Shown here one piece after another: positions 15,279-19,052 of a stretch of 19,052 bases of DNA. Every line of letters begins with the position of its first letter. Position 1 is the first letter of the stretch. The stretch lies in assembly GCA_003702465.1 (NCBI GenBank), contig REGF01000011.1, positions 1 through 19,052 on the forward strand. Reading direction: 5' to 3'. The notes below the pieces were generated by a model that had not been told where the DNA came from, searched no databases, and saw only the letters and a program-made list of their open reading frames with translations. The translations under genes were made by a program, and so were the position numbers. The stretch comes from Candidatus Nitrosomarinus sp. Its GTDB lineage: Archaea > Thermoproteota > Nitrososphaeria > Nitrososphaerales > Nitrosopumilaceae.

Positions 15279-15512
15279 CTAAAGAACTTGCCTTTTTTGA
15301 TTATTCCATGCAATATCTAATTGATTTGAATATTCTTTAATACATTCTTCACAAAATGAATCCCATTCTCCTATTTTCATTTGTTCAAAAAATTTTATTG
15401 TCCATTGATATTTTGGTTCTTTCTTGTATTGAAATTGTTGAATTGTGTAAATATCTTTTTGATAAAATTTATTCAAACATTTATTGCATTTTGCAGTTTT
15501 ATTTGTCTGCAT
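15279..15512 (-). CDS. Small zinc-ribbon-like CXXC protein overlapping trxB
   Basis: A 77-residue protein with two CXXC pairs: Cys9/Cys12 (AKCNKCLN) and Cys54/Cys57 (SFCEECIKEY). The spacing and surrounding aromatic and charged residues suit a small zinc-ribbon. Its ATG lies 14 bases inside the 3' end of the thioredoxin reductase gene, in a different frame. Such an overlap usually means translational coupling in one transcript. It has no membrane segment. I do not recognise a named family. A link to redox control (metal site oxidised by, or repaired through, thioredoxin) is only a guess from the neighbour. The four ordered cysteines are unlikely in a chance frame in such A+T-rich DNA. Confidence 0.68.
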   Translation of the reverse strand: MQTNKTAKCNKCLNKFYQKDIYTIQQFQYKKEPKYQWTIKFFEQMKIGEWDSFCEECIKEYSNQLDIAWNNQKRQVL

Positions 15513-16497
15513 TTTCTGTAAGGAATTTATCTACATCAATTGCTGCCATACATCCATATCCTGCAGCTGTTATTGCTTGTCTGTAACTTCTATCGTGTAC
15601 ATCACCTGCTGCAAAAATTCCTTCCATGTTGGTATGTGTTTTATTTTTTAAAACTATGTATCCTTCATCATCTAAATCAATTTGATTTTTAAATAATTCT
15701 GTATTTGGTTGATGTCCAATTGCAACAAATAATCCTCCTACATTGATAGTTTTTTCTTCGTTAGTTTTTAGATTTTTTAAAACTGCTTGTTGCATCTTCT
15801 CATCTCCGTTAATTTTGATAACTTGTGAATTCCAATGAAATTGAATTTTTTCATTGTTAAAAGCTCTTTCTTGCATTACTTTACTTGCTCTTAATTCCTC
15901 TCTTCTATGCACTACATGTACTCTTGTTGCAAATTTTGTAAGAAAAGTTGCTTCTTCAATTGCTGAATCTCCTCCTCCTACAACAATTAATTCTAAATTT
16001 CTAAAAAATGGGCCATCGCATGTTGCACAATATGAGACTCCTTTTCCTGAAAATTCTTGTTCTCCATCAATTCCCATTTTTTTTGGATTTGCACCTGTTG
16101 CAATAATTACTGCTCGACCTTCATATTCTTCTGAACCTGTCAAAACTTTGTATGGTGCACGTCTGAAATCTACATCCACTGCAACATCGTCAATTATTGT
16201 AGTGCCCATTCTTTGAGATTGTTTTCTCATATCTATCATTAGATCTGGACCCATTATGCCATTTTCAAATCCAGGATAATTTTCTACTTCTGTGGTATTA
16301 ACGAGTTGACCTCCTGGCAAAATTCCTGATAAAATTAATGTGTCATATCCTGCTCTTGAACAATAAATTCCTGCAGTATATCCTGATGGACCTGCTCCGA
16401 TAATTATGACATCAAATTTTGTTTTCTTTTTATCTGGGATCTTTGGACTGTCATCATTAGTTTCTAAAACTGCTGCACCTGCATCTGCTGCCATCAT
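15499..16497 (-). CDS. trxB: Thioredoxin-disulfide reductase
   Basis: A 332-residue FAD- and NADPH-dependent flavoprotein that keeps thioredoxin reduced. FAD site GAGPSG (34-39), PGGQLVNTTEVENYPGF (61-77), redox-active CATC (157-160), NADPH-site GGGDSA (174-179) with HRRE (197-200), and the C-terminal FAD motif GIFAAGDVHD plus AITAAGYGCMAA complete the low-molecular-weight TrxB pattern. The HRR motif is typical of NADPH preference. The first ~27 residues, Ala/Asp/Lys-rich, extend beyond the usual N terminus and look disordered. The start (Met-Met) is supported by a TATA-like box 27 bases upstream. Downstream, a CXXC small protein overlaps its end and a coiled-coil gene follows, forming a probable three-gene transcript. 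Confidence 0.95.
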   Translation of the reverse strand: MMAADAGAAVLETNDDSPKIPDKKKTKFDVIIIGAGPSGYTAGIYCSRAGYDTLILSGILPGGQLVNTTEVENYPGFENGIMGPDLMIDMRKQSQRMGTTIIDDVAVDVDFRRAPYKVLTGSEEYEGRAVIIATGANPKKMGIDGEQEFSGKGVSYCATCDGPFFRNLELIVVGGGDSAIEEATFLTKFATRVHVVHRREELRASKVMQERAFNNEKIQFHWNSQVIKINGDEKMQQAVLKNLKTNEEKTINVGGLFVAIGHQPNTELFKNQIDLDDEGYIVLKNKTHTNMEGIFAAGDVHDRSYRQAITAAGYGCMAAIDVDKFLTENADK

Positions 16498-16520
16498 AGT
16501 GAATGATGTTTTAATTTCAT

Positions 16521-16530
16521 TAATTTAAGT
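16521..16530 (-). promoter_or_regulatory. TATA-like box of trxB
   Basis: The minus strand reads ACTTAAATTA, centred about 28 bases before the first ATG at 16497. It supports the start that includes the N-terminal extension. Confidence 0.45.
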
Positions 16531-16545
16531 CAATATCTCATTCTA

Positions 16546-17319
16546 TCAAACACTATTTTTCATTTTAGTTAGAATCTTTGTATGTTGTTCACATAATGAC
16601 GGATTTTTAATTTGTGAAATTAGTAGATCTTTTTGCCAATGTGCATTAAATAATCTACATTTAACATCATTACAAAAAACATCTCCTGTTTCATAATACA
16701 TGATCGATTGAATTAGATATCCTTCGATTATTTTGGGTAATCTTGGATCGTTATATTCTAAAAATTCTCCTTTGTATTTTTCTCTAATTGTTTCCTCTGA
16801 TTCATTTGAAAAATTTGTCATCAAATCTATGTAGTATTGTTTTGGTTTTGCTGGAGCTTCTATAATCCCTGTGGTTGAGATGACTATTGGATTTGAGCCT
16901 ACCCATACTCTTGCATGGTATCTATAATCATCATAATCAAATGTACCAATCAACTTATCTGTAAAAATTATGTGTAATATTTTTTCAATATTTTCTTCAA
17001 ATGGAACAATTTCTTCAATAACTTGATTCAACTCAATTCCATCGTATATGCAAATTTCATTTTCTTTAGATATTTTCATATTTTCTGAATCTGTTGAAAT
17101 ATCTTTGATTAATTGTGATTGTTTTTGAAATGGTTTTTTTAAATCCAATACTATACAATCTTCAATTTTTTGTTGTTTCTTTTCATTTAATTTTTTAAAA
17201 ATATTTTCTCTAATCTCACTATTGATTCCAAATGTTTCCCTAATGAATTTTTGAATATTTTTTAAATCTAATTTCGAAACAGATGGTTCATCGTATAATA
17301 TTATTTTTGAAATTTTCAC
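16546..17319 (-). CDS. Conserved archaeal protein of unknown function (possible DUF6775-like)
   Basis: A 257-residue soluble protein. It starts KISKIILYDEPSV, contains ICIYDG (89-94), HIIFTDKLIGTFDYDDYRYHARV (116-138, in part), ISTTGIIEAPAKP (147-159), and near the end FCNDVKCRLFNAHW with Cys216, Cys221, His227 and Trp228, then Cys243 and His246 (SLCEQH). The Cys/His cluster suggests a metal site. From memory this resembles archaeal proteins labelled DUF6775, described as putative metallopeptidases. No HEXXH is present, so peptidase activity is not supported here, and the family assignment is tentative. The start is GTG at 17319, with an in-frame TAG nine bases upstream. It begins 25 bases after the Thi4 stop, so it is probably co-transcribed with thi4, although an A/T-rich TATA-like stretch (17338-17352) could give its own promoter. 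Confidence 0.75.
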   Translation of the reverse strand: MKISKIILYDEPSVSKLDLKNIQKFIRETFGINSEIRENIFKKLNEKKQQKIEDCIVLDLKKPFQKQSQLIKDISTDSENMKISKENEICIYDGIELNQVIEEIVPFEENIEKILHIIFTDKLIGTFDYDDYRYHARVWVGSNPIVISTTGIIEAPAKPKQYYIDLMTNFSNESEETIREKYKGEFLEYNDPRLPKIIEGYLIQSIMYYETGDVFCNDVKCRLFNAHWQKDLLISQIKNPSLCEQHTKILTKMKNSV

Positions 17320-17344
17320 TGAATACTATAGAGTGTTAAATTAT

Positions 17345-18187
17345 TTATCTTTCTAACTCTTTGATTTTTTCTGCTGCAATTTCTGCTGCTCTTTTTCCAG
17401 AATATAACATTGAACCAAATGTTGGTCCCATTCTTGCTAATCCGTGAGTTTCAGTAACAGACATTCCTGCTGCAATTAGTCCTGGGTATACTTCGCCTGT
17501 TTTGTGAACTACGTGCTCTTCTCCGTCATTAACATACATTGGCTCCATTCCTTTCCATTCTGCTAATCCTCTATCTACTAATCTTTTTACTGCAACAGAG
17601 TCATGACCTGATGCATCTATGATTACTTTAGCTTCAAATGCAACTGGATCAACACATGTAATGTTACGTGGTAATGCTGAAACTGGCATCCAATTAACAA
17701 CAATTCCTGCAACTCTTCCATTTTTTAATACTAGATCATCAAATTTTGTTAGTTGTAGAAATTTGACTCCTGCGTCACATGCAGCTCCAATTAATTTTGA
17801 TACTGCATGTGGTCCTGGTGTTAAGTATAATCCGTCTTGAACTTTCTTGTAAGGAACTCCTAATTCATCCCAAATTTTTTGTGCTGGTTCTCTTACCGTA
17901 ACTGGATTCATCATATATCCTCCTAACCAGTAACCTCCTCCAAGATAGTTATTTTGTTCAATAACTAAAACTTTGAAACCTAAATTTGATAATTCTCTAC
18001 TTGCTGTTAATCCTGCTGGTCCAGCTCCGATGATAATTACATCTGATTCAGCTCTGTCAATTAATACATCATGAAATTCATCAGCAATAGCACGTGTAAT
18101 TTCAACTTCTCTAACATCTGTAAAAATTTTAGATGATTGTTCAGCTACTGTTGCTTCTTGCATGCTAAAATTCTCTCTTTTATCCAT
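17345..18187 (-). CDS. thi4: Thi4 thiazole synthase (sulfide-dependent or single-turnover) for thiamine
   Basis: A 280-residue NAD-binding enzyme that makes the thiazole phosphate of thiamine from NAD, glycine and a sulfur source. The dinucleotide-binding GAGPAGLTASREL (54-66), EQNNYLGGGYWLGGYMMN (77-94), NWMPVSALPRNITCVDP (165-181) and IDASGHDS (190-197), then the C-terminal GPTFGSMLYSGKRAAE, define Thi4. Cys178 sits where yeast Thi4 has its sulfur-donating Cys205 (Cys just before x-Asp-Pro). Methanocaldococcus Thi4, which uses free sulfide, has His there. This points to use of the enzyme's own cysteine, as reported for some other archaeal Thi4. It has about 40 N-terminal residues before the first strand. 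The ATG at 18187 faces a 146-base divergent gap. No thiamine riboswitch core was found. A gene of unknown function follows 25 bases downstream. Confidence 0.93.
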   Translation of the reverse strand: MDKRENFSMQEATVAEQSSKIFTDVREVEITRAIADEFHDVLIDRAESDVIIIGAGPAGLTASRELSNLGFKVLVIEQNNYLGGGYWLGGYMMNPVTVREPAQKIWDELGVPYKKVQDGLYLTPGPHAVSKLIGAACDAGVKFLQLTKFDDLVLKNGRVAGIVVNWMPVSALPRNITCVDPVAFEAKVIIDASGHDSVAVKRLVDRGLAEWKGMEPMYVNDGEEHVVHKTGEVYPGLIAAGMSVTETHGLARMGPTFGSMLYSGKRAAEIAAEKIKELER

Positions 18188-18202
18188 AAATACATTCGCA
18201 CG

Positions 18203-18218
18203 TAAAAATTAGGTAATA
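18203..18218 (-). promoter_or_regulatory. Possible TATA-like region of thi4
   Basis: The minus strand is A/T-rich here (TATTACCTAATTTTTA), lying 16-31 bases before the ATG at 18187. The exact box is ambiguous between two overlapping options. Confidence 0.33.
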
Positions 18219-18237
18219 CTAATGACATTTTTTCGAT

Positions 18238-18264
18238 AAATAAACCGGAAAATTTCGTTTATTT
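18238..18264. promoter_or_regulatory. Inverted repeat in the thi4 / siroheme reductase divergent gap, candidate operator
   Basis: AAATAAAC (18238-18245) and GTTTATTT (18257-18264) are perfect eight-base inverted arms. The inner bases contain GAAA-A-TTTC (18248-18256), which continues the dyad after a two-base CG bulge on the left side. It lies between the two promoters, upstream of both TATA-like boxes, where a dimeric regulator could act. The A/T-rich background makes chance possible. Confidence 0.35.
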
Positions 18265-18301
18265 CTTGAATTTTATTACTAAAACATACCAATATCAAAA
18301 A

Positions 18302-18307
18302 TTTATA
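18302..18307 (+). promoter_or_regulatory. TATA-like box of the siroheme reductase gene
   Basis: TTTATA, within an AAAAATTTATAACC context, is centred about 29 bases before TTG 18334. It sits at leaderless spacing and picks that start among three in-frame TTG codons (18319, 18334, 18349). Confidence 0.45.
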
Positions 18308-18333
18308 ACCAAACCTAATTGAAATTTATTGTA

Positions 18334-19052
18334 TTGACTATATCTGATTTGACTCATTCTTCAGTTGATCCAGTATCTCCTAAAATTAATTGGGCTAGAG
18401 TAGATGAAGCTGATAATTTTGCTGAAACTGTAAAATTATACCGTCAAGGAAAATACGATGAAGATAGTTTTAGACGATTTAGATTACAACATGGAGCATA
18501 TGGAACTAGGATGACTAGTGATTATGCAATGGTTCGTGTTAAATTACCTGCTGGTGAAATTTACCCAAAACAATTTGAAAAATTATCTAAACTTAGTGAA
18601 CAATATTCTATAGGAAGTGCTCATTTTTCAACCCGTGAAAATATTCAATTACATTGGGTAATTTTAGAAGATGTTTCTGAAATTTTTAGATCACTTGCAG
18701 AAGTTGGTTTGACTTCTAGAGAAGCATGTGGTAATTCTGTTAGAAATGTAATGTGTAGTCCACTTTCTGGTGTTTGTAGTGATGAAAAATTTGATTCAAC
18801 TCCTTATGCTTTAGCAACTGCAAAATTCTTTTTACGTAATCCAATGGCTCAAAGTCTCCCACGTAAATTCAAATTCAATTTTACTTGCTGTGAAAAACAT
18901 GGAATGGTTAGAATGGTTGACGTTGGATTAATTCCAGAAATTCGACAAGTTGACGGTTCTGAACAAAAAGGTTTCAAAATTTTCCTCGGTGGCGGTTTGG
19001 GTAACAAATCTTTTGTTGGACACCAACTAGAAGACTTTACTCCTGAAGAAGA
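18334..19052 (+). CDS. Nitrite/sulfite reductase, siroheme [4Fe-4S] type (3' partial)
   Basis: The frame is open to the window end, giving about 239 N-terminal residues. The sequence starts SPKINWARVDEADNF, then GxFRRFRLQHGAYGTR-like and ISxx-type ferredoxin-like repeat segments, including AHFSTRENIQLHWV (siroheme-contacting region) and LTSREACGNSVRNVMCSPLSGVC (about 128-150), typical of assimilatory sulfite and ferredoxin-nitrite reductases. These enzymes reduce sulfite to sulfide or nitrite to ammonia with six electrons. The cluster-binding C-terminal cysteines lie outside the window, so the substrate cannot be settled. An in-frame TAA at 18316 limits the start. TTG 18334 is chosen from the TATA-like box 29 bases upstream. 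It is divergent from thi4. A sulfite-reducing role would supply sulfide for cysteine synthesis. Confidence 0.88.
   Translation, partial: MTISDLTHSSVDPVSPKINWARVDEADNFAETVKLYRQGKYDEDSFRRFRLQHGAYGTRMTSDYAMVRVKLPAGEIYPKQFEKLSKLSEQYSIGSAHFSTRENIQLHWVILEDVSEIFRSLAEVGLTSREACGNSVRNVMCSPLSGVCSDEKFDSTPYALATAKFFLRNPMAQSLPRKFKFNFTCCEKHGMVRMVDVGLIPEIRQVDGSEQKGFKIFLGGGLGNKSFVGHQLEDFTPEE

Noticed and set aside
15257..15313. Longer start for the coiled-coil protein at ATG 15313
   Set aside because: It would overlap the upstream CXXC gene by 35 bases and add a lysine-rich lead; ATG 15256 fits better, though this is not proven.
18188..18333. Thiamine pyrophosphate riboswitch upstream of thi4
   Set aside because: The conserved CTGAGA and the paired core were not found on the thi4 strand, and the leader seems too short.
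1..19052. tRNA, rRNA, insertion sequence or phage genes
   Set aside because: No cloverleaf-like segment, transposase or integrase motif, or terminal inverted repeats were seen in the gaps or frames read.

Overview
The window looks like a piece of a chromosome from an ammonia-oxidising archaeon of the Nitrosopumilus type (Nitrososphaeria, formerly Thaumarchaeota). The grounds are an A+T-rich sequence, an Alba chromatin protein, archaeal-type prolyl-tRNA synthetase, a PAC2 proteasome-assembly-family protein, inositol-phosphate synthase, coenzyme F420 ligase CofE, Thi4 thiazole synthase, TATA-like boxes about 27 bases before start codons (leaderless transcripts), and many TTG starts. This is inferred from gene content; no rRNA or tRNA gene is present to confirm it. 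No mobile element, CRISPR array or RNA gene was recognised.

Layout. Positions 1-663: the 3' part of an Alba gene with a Pro/Glu/Thr repeat tail on its N-terminal side, overlapping a small one-pass membrane protein. 660-2017 (minus): LysE-type exporter and a PAC2-family protein with a C-terminal HbYX-like end. 2145-3977: inositol-3-phosphate synthase convergent with a nitrilase-superfamily amidase. 4163-8649: SMC ATPase convergent with a stand-alone OppF-type ABC ATPase. 8728-11072: EgtD and EgtB, the two core ergothioneine enzymes, convergent and sharing a TTAA stop site. 11121-12908 (minus): prolyl-tRNA synthetase and a four-cysteine small protein. 13045-14778 (plus): HAD phosphatase, CofE, TusA-like protein. 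14783-16497 (minus): thioredoxin reductase followed by a small CXXC protein and a coiled-coil protein. 16546-18187 (minus): Thi4 and a conserved protein of unknown function. 18334-end (plus): 5' part of a siroheme sulfite/nitrite reductase.

The window is mostly housekeeping, but thiol and sulfur chemistry recurs: ergothioneine synthesis (EgtD, EgtB), TusA, thioredoxin reductase, Thi4 with a candidate sulfur-donating cysteine, and a siroheme reductase. Five convergent gene pairs end within four bases of each other or overlap by four, so there is almost no non-coding space for terminators. The longest non-coding stretch is 185 bases (3978-4162). The most interesting points are the repeat-tailed Alba, the HbYX-like end of the PAC2 protein, the Thi4 cysteine with a dyad in the divergent promoter region, and several small cysteine-rich proteins of unknown role.
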